A stretch of DNA of 64,000 nucleotides from Naematelia aurantialba (Eukaryota; Basidiomycota; Tremellomycetes; Tremellales; Naemateliaceae), in contig JAKFAO010000001.1 of NCBI GenBank assembly GCA_021527695.1, positions 744,001-808,000 on the forward strand, in the 5' to 3' direction. Every line of letters begins with the position of its first letter. Within the stretch, counting starts at the first letter, position 1. Of the stretch, positions 21,668-33,800 are shown piece by piece. A program made the position numbers and the translations under genes. The notes beneath the pieces were generated by a model, which saw nothing but the letters and a program-made list of their open reading frames with translations, searched no databases and was not told the origin of the DNA.

Positions 21668-24083
21668 TTGAGGCGGACCAGAAGCCATGGGCGACGGCGT
21701 ATCGTACATGCCCATGGCTGGTGGGTCTCGGCGGGTGAGACAAGCCGATTGGGACGCGCGAGAGAGTCAAGATGGTGGAAACGTGATTGGGTCTCTTGCT
21801 TGCTGCCTGCCGCCTTCTTTGCCTTGCTTTCCTTCCTTTCTCCGTGCAGAGCCCGGCCCCGTTTCGCGTCGTCGTCGACCGCTGTCAACGTGACAGTGAC
21901 GATGCGGGAGGAAGCGAGTCCTTTGGGGCGAGGGGGAGAACGGGGAGAGAGCAAAGACGAGAGGAGATGGTCGTTATTGCAGGTTGGTCATTGGGGTCGT
22001 CGATGTGAATTGCACACCGCGCTGGCCGTGGTGTCGTCGGACCAAGACGAGCGTTGTGCCGGATGTATTTGTTCTAGGCAAGCCCGAGCAACGAGGTCTA
22101 GGGGACGAGTGCTTTGCCCGAATATCTGGCAACGGCTGCGGGGAGCTCGCGTACGAGCTGGCTTGGAAAATGACAGAGGGCAGAAGGAAGCTTTCGCGAG
22201 GCGCCAAGGTCTAAGACAGCGCTGATACCAAGGCAGCCGCAGTGGCTCGTCAGCACGCGGCGCCTGCCGCTGGAGACTAGTCGCCCTTCTTCACTACTTG
22301 CCGATGCGCGAGCGACACCAAGACGCGATGCTCGAGACGCAGTGAAAGGTGGCCGTGCTTGCTGGAGAGGGGGGAGGGAGAATGTTGCTGAGCGCGACGG
22401 TGAGGTGTGGATGAAAAGGTCTGTTGGTGGTGTACAAATCCTGTGCGCAAAGAGCAGTGTGACACCTTTGGTGAACACCTGGAGAAGCGGTAGCAGGGAG
22501 AGAGGAAAGGAAGGACAGCAAGGGGCCAAGGGGAGCGGAGGGGAGGTGGGGGGGGTGTGAGAGGGAGGGGGAGGGCAAGGGGGAGGGGGGCCAAAGGCCC
22601 ACGGCGGGGAAGGCGAGGATCACAAAAATCAGGGACGGCGCTAGCGACTTTGCTTTTCAGGGTCTACCCAATCCAATAAGGTTTTCTGTTGGACGACGGG
22701 CGGAAAATTCCCCAGAGGGGAAGCGGTGGTTTGTCGTCTCTGTGGTCTGTCTCTAGTCTGTCGCCGGCCAGACATCCCGTTTCGGGCTAGACCAGGTCCA
22801 GGCCGGTTCCTCCAATTTTTCTGCTGTGCCTGCTCTCTGCGCTCTCGTCCCTTCCCGTCGTGCTACGGCACCAGATGATGACGATTTCTGTCCGTGCCTG
22901 GTCTTGTGCTTCTCGCTCCCCTCTCCCCACCTCTTTGACTGGCCCGCTGATCGCCCTCCTCCCCCTACGTTTTAGATCCCCCTGTTCAATTGTACGGCTG
23001 TCGTTGTTCCGATCACAGAAACCCCATGCCCCTGCAGGCCAAAACATCTCCTCGCGCGCGCGATATGCATGTATCGTCGGTGGCGAATGGAACGGTATCC
23101 TCTGGACACAAAACAATACATCACGCGCTGCGAGACACCCGAACGGAATACGTGCTATTCCTTTGGGTTGGATCGCCGCATGCAGGAACGACAAGGGACA
23201 GGGGCGAAACAATAAAGGATGGGGGCCGGGGTTTGCCTCGCCTCGCCCCGCCGTTGGAACAAAACATTCCGCCTCGTTGCATGGCTTTTTGTTCTCCTGG
23301 CTGCTTTTGTGTACGCCTCACGCACTCTCCCACTCGCCCCGCATCCATGGAACCCGTCTCCCGTGGTATCAGAAATCTTAAGCGATGCAAGACATTATAG
23401 CGTGCGGCATGTCAGTTCCGACACATGCTTCGGGAGATCGACGCCGCACGTGGCCACAGTCGCTTCGCGTCCGACTCTGGGCCCAGAAGACAAAAACTTT
23501 TAGCCTTGATTCCTACCCGCCCATCTTTTGGATGCACATCCCATCCACCTCGGTCCCTGCTGTCGTCCTCTCTCTCTGCTCCCTCTTCATGTCCACGTAA
23601 CAGCAGATGTCTCGGGACGCGGGAACGGAGCTGGTTCCCCGTTATAGGCGTGGGAATCGGGTATATCAAGGTTGGGTATAGAGTCACGACGCGATGGAGC
23701 ACAGAGGCACAGATATCGCCAGGCTGATAGGAACAAGTGCAGTCTAGTCAAGAATCCCGGAACCGTCAAACAGGGCTACAAACTGACAAACTGACCAACG
23801 GACCAACGGAGCTTGTCCAAGTCTCACTTTGCATCCGACTCGGGACTTCTTTCTAGGCTGCTGACCAGGCTGGGGATCTATTGACCACTTTGACTAGGCA
23901 GTGCCCACGATAAAAGACACAAATAGTTGACAACCAAGATCAAAGACACAAATAGCTTCACTCATTGTAGGAAGGATTAGGGAAGCAAGATACTATGCAT
24001 GCTGCTGATAGATGCACCCCCAAACACCTCATCCGACAGCCTTCTTCACTCTCTAAGCCCATGCCACCCGCCCAGCTACTCTA
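21668..24083. other. 2.4-kb intergenic region
   Basis: Upstream of the unknown large gene and downstream of the ELYS gene (both - strand). Contents: a G-rich block at 22525-22605, long mixed sequence with short unconvincing frames, and a direct repeat AAAGACACAAATAG at about 23914 and 23943 close to the ELYS 3' end. No coding motif found on either strand. Confidence 0.45.
22525..22605 (+). repeat. G-rich tract with several runs of three or more G
   Basis: Runs include GGGGGGG, GGGAGGGGGAGGG and GGGGGAGGGGGG, enough for a G-quadruplex on the + strand. It lies about 0.9 kb upstream of the large unknown gene (- strand), so the C-rich strand is the sense strand there. Confidence 0.7.
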
Positions 24084-26622
24084 TCACTTTCGGGTCCGCT
24101 TGGCCGCCGCTCGGGGCGTAGCGCTCGCGCTCGTCTCCCTGCCTTTCGCTGTCCCTCCCCTCGTACTCCTCCCCCCTCCAACAGAAGCAGCAACACTAGG
24201 CGTCGGGCTCCCGCGCTCGCTCGGCTGAGCGGTCGCGGCTCGCCTGGTCGATCGGCGCGTCACACGCCCCGGCGTGGTCAGACCCATACTCGTCGATACC
24301 TCGGAGGGCGCTTCGCTAGCTGCTCGAGATGCGCCCCTGGCAGCAGCCTTTGATCTCGCTCTCGCCCGTTTCGGCGGCGGCGCGTCGTCGTCTAGGATCG
24401 CGCGGCTAGCCGATCGCGTGTTACGCGCGCGCGCTGGCGTCGGCGGCTCAGCACGTCGCGCTGGCGTTGGTGGTGCTGGGGGTGCCGCTGCGGCTGCTGC
24501 TGAGTTTGGGAACGCGCCAGGTACGCTGGCAGTTTTGCTATTTCCGACTCCACCGGCGCCTCTGCGGGTGGTTGTCCGTTTTGACGCTGGCGTGGGAGGC
24601 GGGGACGGTTTGGAACTCGTTTGCGAAGTGTGCGAGACTATCCGCTCCGACCGTCGGGGCTGTACGGGGGGGACTGGTGCCTCAGCGCTCGATGCATTAG
24701 GTCCAGCCTGTTCTCTATCGGCCGCGTTCGGTGCAGTTGCACTTGCCTTGCGTTTAGTAGCTCTGCGAGCAGGGAAAGGCGTAGTTTCAGTATCGTCGGT
24801 GGCATCGTCATCATCGTCAATGATCCGCCTAGGCGGTTTCGGCAAGCTAGGTGACGAGACAGGGAGGACGGTCGATGGGACTCTGAAAGGGCTGGCGGAG
24901 ATATTGCGGATGGGTGAATGGACAGCTTGCGAAACCGTCCGCGCGATGGACGGAAATCGTGGTGGTCCGCCGAAAGGACTCTGATGGGCTCGAGACAGCT
25001 GCCGTTGTCGCGCCGCTGGTGAAGCCGGCGTGGTTTGTGGACCTTCCTGTGGAGGAGCGAATGCCTGTACTTGCACTTGAGACGGTGTATCTTCCGCGGC
25101 TGGGGCCGCCGCGTCCATGTGGACATCCTCCTCTCGTTCGATGAAACCATTCATCGTGGCGGCCGGGTCGTTGTCTCTCTCCCTCGCCAGCTCCTCGCTC
25201 TGAGCAAGGAGGACTCGGCGCTGAGCCTCGGGCAAGACGCCAATAAACTCGCGGACCATCTCTCTGCGCCTCTGCCGATCCTCCTCCTTGTCTCCGCCAG
25301 AGCCCGCGAGGTCCCGATCCAGCTGGAGCGCTTCGGCATACTGCCCCTGGTGGATGAATCGCAGCGTGACGAGGTCGTGCAGCAGTGACAGTGCTGGGGG
25401 GCCGACCGTTTTCGGCGGGTGAGCAAGAAAGTGAGCGAGGTGCGCATTCTCTTCAGGCAGGAGAGGGAGGTGTAAGAGCTCTTTGAGCGCTTTTGCTTGG
25501 ACGCCAGACACGAGCGGGCTAGCACCCGTACGGGACGCCCCCAGAACCCACGTCCACGCGCATTCTCGCAGCGATACGCGAATTTCAGGCGATTCATGTG
25601 TCCGGATCCAGGCGAATGCCTCGGGCACGCTGCCAGCCGAACAGGTCGCAATAAGCTGGATCTCCCTGTCGGCCTCTTCCACCAGCGTTTCATGGGCCGT
25701 TGAGAGAAGCGTGTAGATAAGTGCGCAGGCGTGCGATGGCGGCGATACGTGCGTCGAGAGGGTTTGCAGGATCAGAGGGAGGAAATTCAGGTCTCGAATG
25801 GCGGGATCTGAAAGAGCGTCTACGGCGGCCTGCTCACAACTGTAAGCCCTGAACCCGGACGTATAGAGCATCGCGAACGGATACATGTGTCGGAAAGCCA
25901 CGCGTATCGGAAAACAGTACTCACTTCCCATTGACCGTGATCCAGTGCCCAATAGCCAGTCATGAATACCCTCCACATTCTTGGTAGACATCGCTTCTTT
26001 GCAAACGCTTCGGCGCGGTCTGCATCACCTACTTGTGCATCCAGACTCCCGCCGAAAAGCCCGTCCACAGCCCTGTCCAACTCGCCGTTCAGAGCTCCAT
26101 TTACCTGTAATCGCATGTATTGTCCATCGCCGTCCCCGTCCCGCAGCAGGTAGTAGAAGAAACAGTCTCGTTTTTGCCGATCCAGATCGCTGGAGTAGAC
26201 AGCATGCAGGAAGCGCCGGTATTCGGCAGGTGTCGAGGGCGGGTACAGCGAGAGACCTGAGGGGGCAGGAGTTTGGGTCAGCTGTCGCGTGTAGAGCGAA
26301 AAGCGAACAAAGTGAAAGCGGCGGTGCGTTGTGGTTCAAGCGAAGAAAGTTGGTGACAGCTACAGGAGATGGCAAGTAGAAGACAGGAGAGAGACTCACC
26401 GTCTAGCCCTGCAAGGTCGAGCAGGTGGTCAAGGAATAATTTTTGCGACGGGAAGGAAGCTCGTTGTGTGGTGATCTTCTCGCAGACTGACGGAGTGTAG
26501 GGCGGAGAGGCGAGGTCGAACCATCGGAGAATGTTGACGGGGATGGCGTAGTCGTCCTGCTCTGTCAGTGCGAGAGCAACAGGGAGACATGGCAAGGCCG
26601 AGGCCGTGCGGATACTGACCAT
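24084..26622 (-). CDS. ELYS-domain protein, nuclear pore assembly
   Basis: Resembles the fungal ELYS-like family (animal ELYS/Mel-28, S. pombe Ely5) tied to nuclear pore complex assembly and chromatin. Exons 26622-26400, 26256-25925 and 25829-24084 give 766 residues. The ELYS helical domain covers about residues 25-400, with KRDCFFYYLLRDGDGQYM, RMWRVFMTGYWALDHGQWE, the conserved AAVDALSDPAI after the second junction, and HDLVTLRFIHQGQYAEALQLDRDL. The remaining half is disordered, rich in Ser/Pro/Thr/Arg, with basic patches (RRATKRKAS, PKRARARSKAAARG, KRTRK end) that could bind DNA or act as nuclear signals. The start is uncertain: ATG is directly followed by GTCAGT, and a 63-nt intron (26619-26557) would join M to DDYAIPVNILRWF; both versions keep the frame. 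Confidence 0.8.
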
Positions 26623-26870
26623 CGCTGCTATGCCCCTGGTATCACGCTATCCTCCCCAAGGTATTGACGCTTCGTTCGACAACTCAAACAGCTAGGACAG
26701 CTCGCAGAGGTTGAAAGTAACGACTGGCTTTCGTATGTTGGTAGCAACAAAATCACGTGACGCGTTTCATGCATCGAAAGGACTCTAAAAAGACGTCCCG
26801 ACGACGGGTTACAGTTGATGGACTAGACATGTATGCTTAGCTCGTCGAGGAGTGCACGACAGCCGGCAGG
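26623..26870. promoter_or_regulatory. Divergent promoter with a TCACGTGA palindrome
   Basis: 248 bp between the ELYS and CCDC25 start codons. The palindrome TCACGTGA at 26753-26760 contains the CACGTG E-box core bound by Cbf1-type bHLH factors in fungi. It sits almost in the centre, so it could serve both genes. Binding is inferred. Confidence 0.55.
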
Positions 26871-28605
26871 ATGGTGCTGTTCTTTACTTCAAAAGGTACA
26901 TTGATTTACTGCGTCCAGACACCCACATCCAGTGACAAGAGCTGAAGGGGGAACAGCGGTGGATCCGCCGGTGACGATCTACATGTGAGATCCCTTGGCA
27001 AGAACGAGAATGGCCGCTCACACATGCACAAGGGGGAGAGACAAGGTCGAGAGTGCGTCACCATCCGTGCGCGCCCCTTGTCCTACGCTCTATGGCCTGT
27101 GTCGGTGATCGGTCCAGCCAGGCGGTGCTGACCTGTCAGACGAGGAGCTGCTCAAGTATGGCCTTCCGTCTGATATCTGGTTTCACGTCGAGTGAGTGTC
27201 TCTCGTCGCCTCTCACTACCTTTCACTTGACTTCCTCGACGCCCTTCGTTGCCGACGCCTCCGTCAGAGATGTCTGAGGAAGTTTTGTCGCTGATCACGC
27301 GAGACAGCAAGCTCTCGTCGGCACATGTGTACCTCCGCCAACCGCCGGAACAACCACACGGCGAATGGGACAAGCTGCCTGCGGCGTTGATCAACGATGC
27401 GGCGCAATTAGTCAAGGCGAATAGCATTGAGGGTGGGTGCTGCCAGTCTTTGTTGTCACGTTGCGTCTTGTCACAGGTTTCCACTTGCCGCCAGTCTCCG
27501 TGTTTTTCTTGTATCAAGTCTCTAGACTAGGAGTCCAGGGCAGCGAATTGACGAGTCGCCGTACCCGTCGTCCACTATGGCTGACGCCGACTGCAGGCAA
27601 CAAAAGAGATAACATTACTGTCCGTTCACACCTCGGCACGCAGGTTTCGTCTTTGCACTGATCGTGCAAAGTAGATCATCTACACCCCGTTTCCGAACCT
27701 GAAGGTGAGTTGCCGCGTCACCGGCGCGTCTGGCTCTCTGGCCCTCTCGGTACAGACGAGAGTCGCCAAATCCCGACCATCTGGCAGTCTGATTGCCCGG
27801 CAATCTATGCATTTTGCAATCTTTCCGTCTCGGCAGATTGGAGGTGTCGCTGATGAATACGCGTGTAGAAAACAGGCGATATGGCAGTCGGTCAAGTCTC
27901 GTTTCATTCGGACAAGCAAGTCAAGCGGGGTATGTCATACCCTGTCTGTCACCGTTCTACTCTTCTCTGCGATTGTTTCACCTTTGACTCGACAATCCAT
28001 GGTCTGGACACTATAACAACTTGACGCTTGACACGACCCCCGGGCCCTAGGGTGAGTGCTGATGAAGACCCAGTGCACGTCGCAGCGCGCGACAACGCCA
28101 TCGTCAACAGGCTGAACAAGACGAAGATCGAGAAAGAGGTGGACCATGAAGCTGAGCGGCAAGAGCGGTTACGTGCCGAAGGGCGGCGGAAGAAGCTCGA
28201 AGCTGCAGAGAGGGTAGGTTCGGCCCCGCGTCGGTCCGACTGCTGCTCCTGAGCCCTAATTGAACCTCTCGGCCCTCGTTGGCCCCGGACCCCTCTGTGA
28301 CCCGCTCCTTCCGTCTGCTGTCTGTGCTTCCCTCTTCCCGCCGGATCCTCTCGTCGTGCCCCGCTGTACACGTCCACATCACCTCTTCGACGGACTGGAT
28401 CGCACGCATATGGTCTATCGGGACCGGATAATGCGGGGCGGGGGCTCGCAAGCCGTGTACTGACAGGACACAGAAAGCCTGCGACGACGCGCAGAAACAG
28501 GCGTGGGAGGCGGAGAAGAAGCAGCGCGGGTACGAGGGCATGTTCACTGACGAGGCGTGGGAGCAGCACCGGGACGAGCTGGACGACGATGATGATTTCA
28601 TGTAG
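26871..28605 (+). CDS. JLP2: CCDC25/Jlp2 family protein (NFACT-R domain)
   Basis: Ten exons: 26871-26895, 26957-26984, 27033-27052, 27140-27191, 27308-27432, 27597-27619, 27675-27704, 27869-27929, 28074-28213 and 28474-28605, giving 211 residues, the usual length of CCDC25. The NFACT-R domain reads MVLFFTSKAVDPPVTIYMG, then ELLKYGLPSDIWFHVDKLSS, AHVYLRQPP, LVKANSIEG, NITIIYTPFPNLKKTGDM, GQVSFHSDK, NAIVNRLNKTKIEKE. A charged coiled coil and the typical acidic DDDDDFM end follow. Related to the RNA-binding NFACT/Rqc2 domain; human CCDC25 has been described as a DNA receptor, while the fungal role is poorly known. Several exons are only 20-30 nt. Divergent from the ELYS gene. Confidence 0.93.
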
Positions 28606-31600
28606 TCAGGTTGCATTTTCTGTTTTACCTCTCTTTACCTCTCAACTCGGCGCAGATTGTCAATGAATGACAAACCCTCCTATATTTGGTACAGCTAGTG
28701 TATAGTTTCAACTCATGACGACGGGTAGACTCTTGTGTCTTTTGGCCATCAAGTTGGTGGACTCGGTTGTCCCTGACAGACACTATCACCACCGAGAGCT
28801 GGGACAGCTCTTCGTATCCGGCATCAGATCTCCGAGCACCAGGCTTTTCGGAGCATGAGACGTTTATCCGGCGCAGAGATCCAGAGTCGAGTCCGAAAGG
28901 TCGGCCGGAAATAAACCACTTAGCGTCGTTTTGCGTCCAGGGAGAGATTATCAACACAAAATAGTTCGGAACGACGGGACCAGTGGGGACAGTGGGAAAC
29001 ATCGGGAACCTTGGAACCTTGGAACCTTGGAACAGCGGAACAGCGGGAACATCGCAGCCATTTACGAACAGTGGGAGCGACTAGGAGTGAAGACTGGGAC
29101 TAGTGGTAGCGCGGTACTGCGCGCACATTGCGTCACTGGTACCGAGTCTATGGGGGCTAATGAATCGTGGATCACAACCCCACCACCACGCTACAACGCT
29201 ACAAAGCTACAACGCACGAAGCACGGTTGCGTGCTTTCGACGAGGACGCTGTAGCTTGCTGTTCGGGCATCCGGAGCTGCGGCGCCGGGTCTCACGCTCG
29301 TGTCGGGCGCAGATTGAGGATGAGCGGCGCCGCTATCGGAGCATCGAAGATAGTATGACGTGGCGCCGCGTTTCCCGGAATTCCGAATACCAATCCCCCG
29401 GACATGACGTACGCAATTTCCGGTACCTTTATGTGGAGTCGATCACGCCCAATTTGCATCCGATCAAAACCTTGCCTTGGGTCCTGCGCCCGCCTCAATT
29501 TGTCTCTCTCCCGCCCCGCCCCCACCCCTCCTCACCTCCCCCTTCCCTCCACCCCTCCACCCCTCCACCCCTCCACCCACCCTCCTCAACGTCACCCCCT
29601 CCCCTCCGCCGGGAAGCATCCGATGTTTCAAGTGGCCGGTGGTTTCACCGGGATCTCCCTCTCTCCCCCAAGCTCCCACTGCGCCCTCGGCCCCAAAGTT
29701 GTGGAGGGGAACAGAGTGTGGCTACGTCATAAGCTTATCACTTCGCCACATGTCCTCCTGGAACATCCCCCCTCCGAGTGACGGAATGCTCTTCAGAGTG
29801 GCATTGCCTCCGAGACCTACTATGAAAATATATTGCACCCTACCCTCTCTAATTTTTTTTGTCTGGACACCAGCCTCAGCACGGGAAAACTCCTGGCTTC
29901 GGAGTGATCGGATGCGCGTGCCTCGGTGCCTCTCATCTTTACAGGTATCTTTCCGCGCAGTCTCGCGAGGCGGCCAAGAGCAGGACGAGGATACTAGGGT
30001 ACAACGAGACATGCCACTGCACTTGGCCGGACTGTCAATGTGCTTGGTGCAACTGCGTCGTTACTCACCTTGCTAGTAGTTCCGCACCGCGCGGAATGTG
30101 GAGGACGAGTCGCCGGCAGCGTACATATGTCATGTCCCTAGTGACCCCGTTCCCGCATCCGGAAGCCAGGGCACGGCGCATCGCTTACTGTGTAACTGTT
30201 TAATACTGTCGACAGTCTTGATCTCCGACTCGCTCTCGGAATCACTTGTTTCTCTCACCAGAGCTCGCACACGAGCTCGGACCGTCGACCGTGAGAACCG
30301 GACCCAACACCAGTGCCCAGGAGCCGCTGCGTGCCGTCGCCCAGACGTCGGCGCTACTAGGCCGGTGAACGCGCACGATACACGCCCACCCACACACATC
30401 GGACATTACGCTGTCACTTTTGTCGCCCAAGGGGCCGCTGATCACGTCTCGTGGCGAGCACGCGCCCTCGCCAATCGAGCAGCGCCGGCCACTGCAGAAC
30501 CCCTCCTTTGGTCTCCAAACGGCAGCTTGGTAAGCATACCGGCGGCGAGAAGCTTCTCCACCTGGCGCACAGGTGCAGATGTTGCAACCTCCCTCTCGGG
30601 CCTTGTGATCGAAGCAAAACCATAGACAAGAAGGCGAGGGCGCATATTTCTTGGCATTTGAACGCTTCTTTACGCACCACCCGACGTCGCCCATTTGATC
30701 CTGCTCCCCTCCACATCACCTGAACGACCTTGTCCACGCGCGAGCCGGTAGTGACTCATCACCGAACACCGACCCTGCGTCACCGAAAGGCCCGTTGGAG
30801 ATCCCCCTCGTCGTTCGCCGCTCGCCGCAGCTCCCGTCGCTCGCCTCTCCTTGCCGGCAGACTCGTCATCGAGATCCAGTCAGTCGCAAGCGGCCTGTCA
30901 GACGCAGCCCGATCCCCGAGTAGAACCCTCCCCCCTGGACCTCCTGGGGACTCACATTCGATTGCAGTGTAGAGTTGGCGCCCGCACCGTGACCAAAGGA
31001 CGTCTCTCGAGCCCAAAGTCAATCACACGCTCCTAGGCTCGGTGGCAAGCGTCAGTGGAAAGTCGACGAACCAGTCACCGTGGGGCCCGCGCGCGAGATC
31101 GGCGTCGAGCTGGCGTGAGATCGTCCCTGCTTCTCGCCTGTCGGCGCTCGGTGCAACCGACACCAGTGCGGGCTTGTTCGCCGCCTCGTACTGCCGGGAG
31201 AACACAAAAGGGATTTGGAAGGAGCTGGCGGTTGGAGACACACGGAGCGGAGCAGCCAACGAGGCGCTTTCATCTTGTTCCTGGGCCCGTCACTGCTCGT
31301 TCTATTCAGTAGTCTGCGGTCGACAGCCTTGAGCCCAGCGCACCCTTCCGGCAGTAGGCGCTCAAAGGGACTCGCGATACGACGGATCGTCGTACGGCCT
31401 CCCTTCGCATTCTGTCGCTGATAGACGTCATTGCGTGAGGGATTAATCTGCTCACCGCGTCGCAGCCGACCAGCCGACACAACCGACCGTGAGTGTGACT
31501 GCCTCGTTTCCACCCCGTCGCCGCCATGATCCTCGTCTTTGCCACTGCCCCGCGTCGTGTCAAAACGCCAGGCCAGGAGCTGATGGATACACAAAAGGCA

Positions 31601-31912
31601 GGGGCATCCCTGTTTCTTCTCGTCTCTTCCCTCCATCACACCTGGACATCTCGACTCTTCAGAAACTCGCCTCTCCCCGCCTCGTCCCGTCATCACGCAC
31701 CGCCAGACCCTCTCGTCGCATACGCCCAAAAGCCTGCGGGCCACTGCGGCACCCATCTACAGTCCAGGGCTTTGGCGGAATATGAGACAGGGTCAGATGC
31801 TGCATCTTTCGCCGCAACGACCTGCCGCTCCACGAGACTGATCATCATCTCGTGCCACACTCATCACCTGGATACCCACATTCGCTGTCCGCCAAACTAC
31901 CCGAGTGCGACC
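28606..31912. other. 3.3-kb region without recognisable gene
   Basis: It lies between JLP2 and the Zn2Cys6 gene (both +). It holds a GGAACCTT tandem (about 29007-29035), a CCCTCCAC tandem about four copies long (29545-29580) within a pyrimidine-rich block (29505-29600), and long GC-rich sequence. The frame of the transcription factor stays open upstream to 31526 but that part has no family features. Probably a long promoter/leader; a non-coding RNA is possible. Confidence 0.45.
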
Positions 31913-33800
31913 ATGTCGAAAAATCGCTCGGGCAGACCCGGCTCCCCAAGTCCCAAGCAGGAGCGTGACAAGCGGCCACGACTGTCCACGCCGTCGGGAA
32001 GTCGCTCCCTGCTCGACGACAAGGACGACCCACCAGACAATGGCCGGTCGGCGTGTGCCTCGACTTCAGCTGTCGCACCACCGTTCGCCCAACCAGGATC
32101 TTTGCAGTCCTTGTTCCCCGACAGGTCGCCTCCTTCTCCCCATCACAAGCGCACCATCACCTCCCCCTCGGTCACGCTATCAAACCTCATCAATGCGCCT
32201 GGGCCATCAAGCTCTCTCTCGCTGGATCGACCGAGCCTGCCGCCCCTGACGACCAAGCGTCCGTCGGAAGCATCGACCGCTGCGAGAGAGTTTTACCCTG
32301 CCCACTCGCCGGCTTCGGCCTCGTCGTCACACAGACGCGAACAGCTGCCAGTACTCGGGCAGGTCGTGCGAATGCCCTACGGCCACATGCAGCCATTCGA
32401 CTCTCCACCCAGAAGCGCCCACGGTATGGCCAGGTCAGTCCCAGCCCTCTTGGTTCTCGCGGCATGAATGCTGCATCTTACACTGTGTGCTGTATGCTGA
32501 TGATGCCTAGCACGGCTCTACCTCAAGCCCCCGCGCCCCATCACCACCGCTCGGCTCAATTCGACACCCGAACCGCGGCCCGATCATCCATCCACTCGGA
32601 AACCCCGTTCACATCTGCTCCTGCCCAGCCGCCACTTCAGCCCGCCGTGCGTTCCGAAGCATGGTTCGCGCTTGGCCGGGCGAGGTCGCCGCCACATTTA
32701 GACTCGTGGCCCCGTGACCGCGCCGAGGCGTACCGCATGGGCTTTGAAGATGCTCTAGCGCGGATGGAAGCTGGCGTCGTCGGTGTTGGTGGCCTGCAAT
32801 GTACGTCACATGATCTACATAGGAGTCGAACGACACTGACTGCGCTCAAGACCGTCATCCGTTGCTTGTATCTCGAGACATCCCCCCCGAGATACCCCAT
32901 TCGAGTGGCTCTGGACTGGCAGCGCGCGTCCCCGCACCCACGTCCCCGCCGAGACCGCCGATACATGCTCACGGACCAGGACCATGGGGCGAACACCACC
33001 CATCTACGCGTCCCTACACGTACTCGCCACACCAGCACCGACCTCTCAGCGTGCTCTCGCCATACCCCACTCCAAGCGCTCCTAGCACTGCAGGAGGCGG
33101 AAACGAGGGCCCGCCCCCTCCGCATACTCGCTCGCAGTCGTTCAGTGCAGTCTTAACGTCCTCGCAGTCGTTCTCCTTTGGCGGTGTCCTGCCGGCGTCC
33201 TCGTCCTCGACCTCGACCTCGACCACCATGTCGAGGGCGGGACGAACCGGGGGCATAGGCCCACACATCGTGCACCCTCCTCCAGCGACATACGACCTCC
33301 AACTCGCGCGATCGTCCTCGTCCTCGTCCTCGGCGCAGTTTGGCAGCTTCAGCCTCGACCCGGCATCCAGCAGTGCAGGTGGGGGTGGAACGGGCGCTGG
33401 GGCGGGGCAAGGACAAGGCTACGGACAAGGCGGGAGCGGGCGGCGCGGCACGCGCCAGCTGATATCGTGTTTTCCCTGCCGGAAGAAGAAACTGCGATGC
33501 GATGGCGAGACCCCGTGCGGCCAGTGTGTGAGGCGCAAGCCGGCCGAGGAGTGCACCTATGCGCCTAGAGTCAGGAGACGGGGCAAAGGCCGTAGGAGGG
33601 AAGAGGGGGAGGAAGGTTCGAGCGAGGCCGACGATGCGAGCGCTAGTGGAGGAGTCCGGGGGGACGCGGGTGCGCTTGAAGGGCGAGACACAGCGGGTGG
33701 AGAGGGGGGCCAGCAAGGTTCGGCGTCAGGATCGGCCGAGGGATCGGGCGCGAGAGATGCTGCGAAGCAAGACGAGTCAGGGGGCGGAAGTGGGGGGTGA
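31913..33800 (+). CDS. Zn2Cys6 fungal transcription factor with C-terminal zinc cluster
   Basis: Exons 31913-32433, 32511-32800 and 32851-33800 give 586 residues. The zinc cluster lies late in the protein: C477-x2-C480-x6-C487-x5-C493-x2-C496-x8-C505, with CFPCRKKKLRC and the Gal4-type basic linker RVRRRGKGRRREE. The preceding 470 residues are Ser/Pro/His-rich and disordered except for a helix RDRAEAYRMGFEDALARMEAG. Only about 80 residues of Gly/Ser/Glu follow, so no fungal-specific middle-homology domain is present downstream. Target genes cannot be predicted. Start at 31913 is the first ATG before SKNRSGRPGSP; the frame is open further upstream, so a longer protein is possible. In AcuK/Gal4-type factors the cluster is usually N-terminal. 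Confidence 0.83.

Noticed and set aside
31526..31912. Extra N-terminal domain of the Zn2Cys6 factor
   Set aside because: The frame is open but His/Ser/Arg-rich with no predicted order; more likely 5' UTR.
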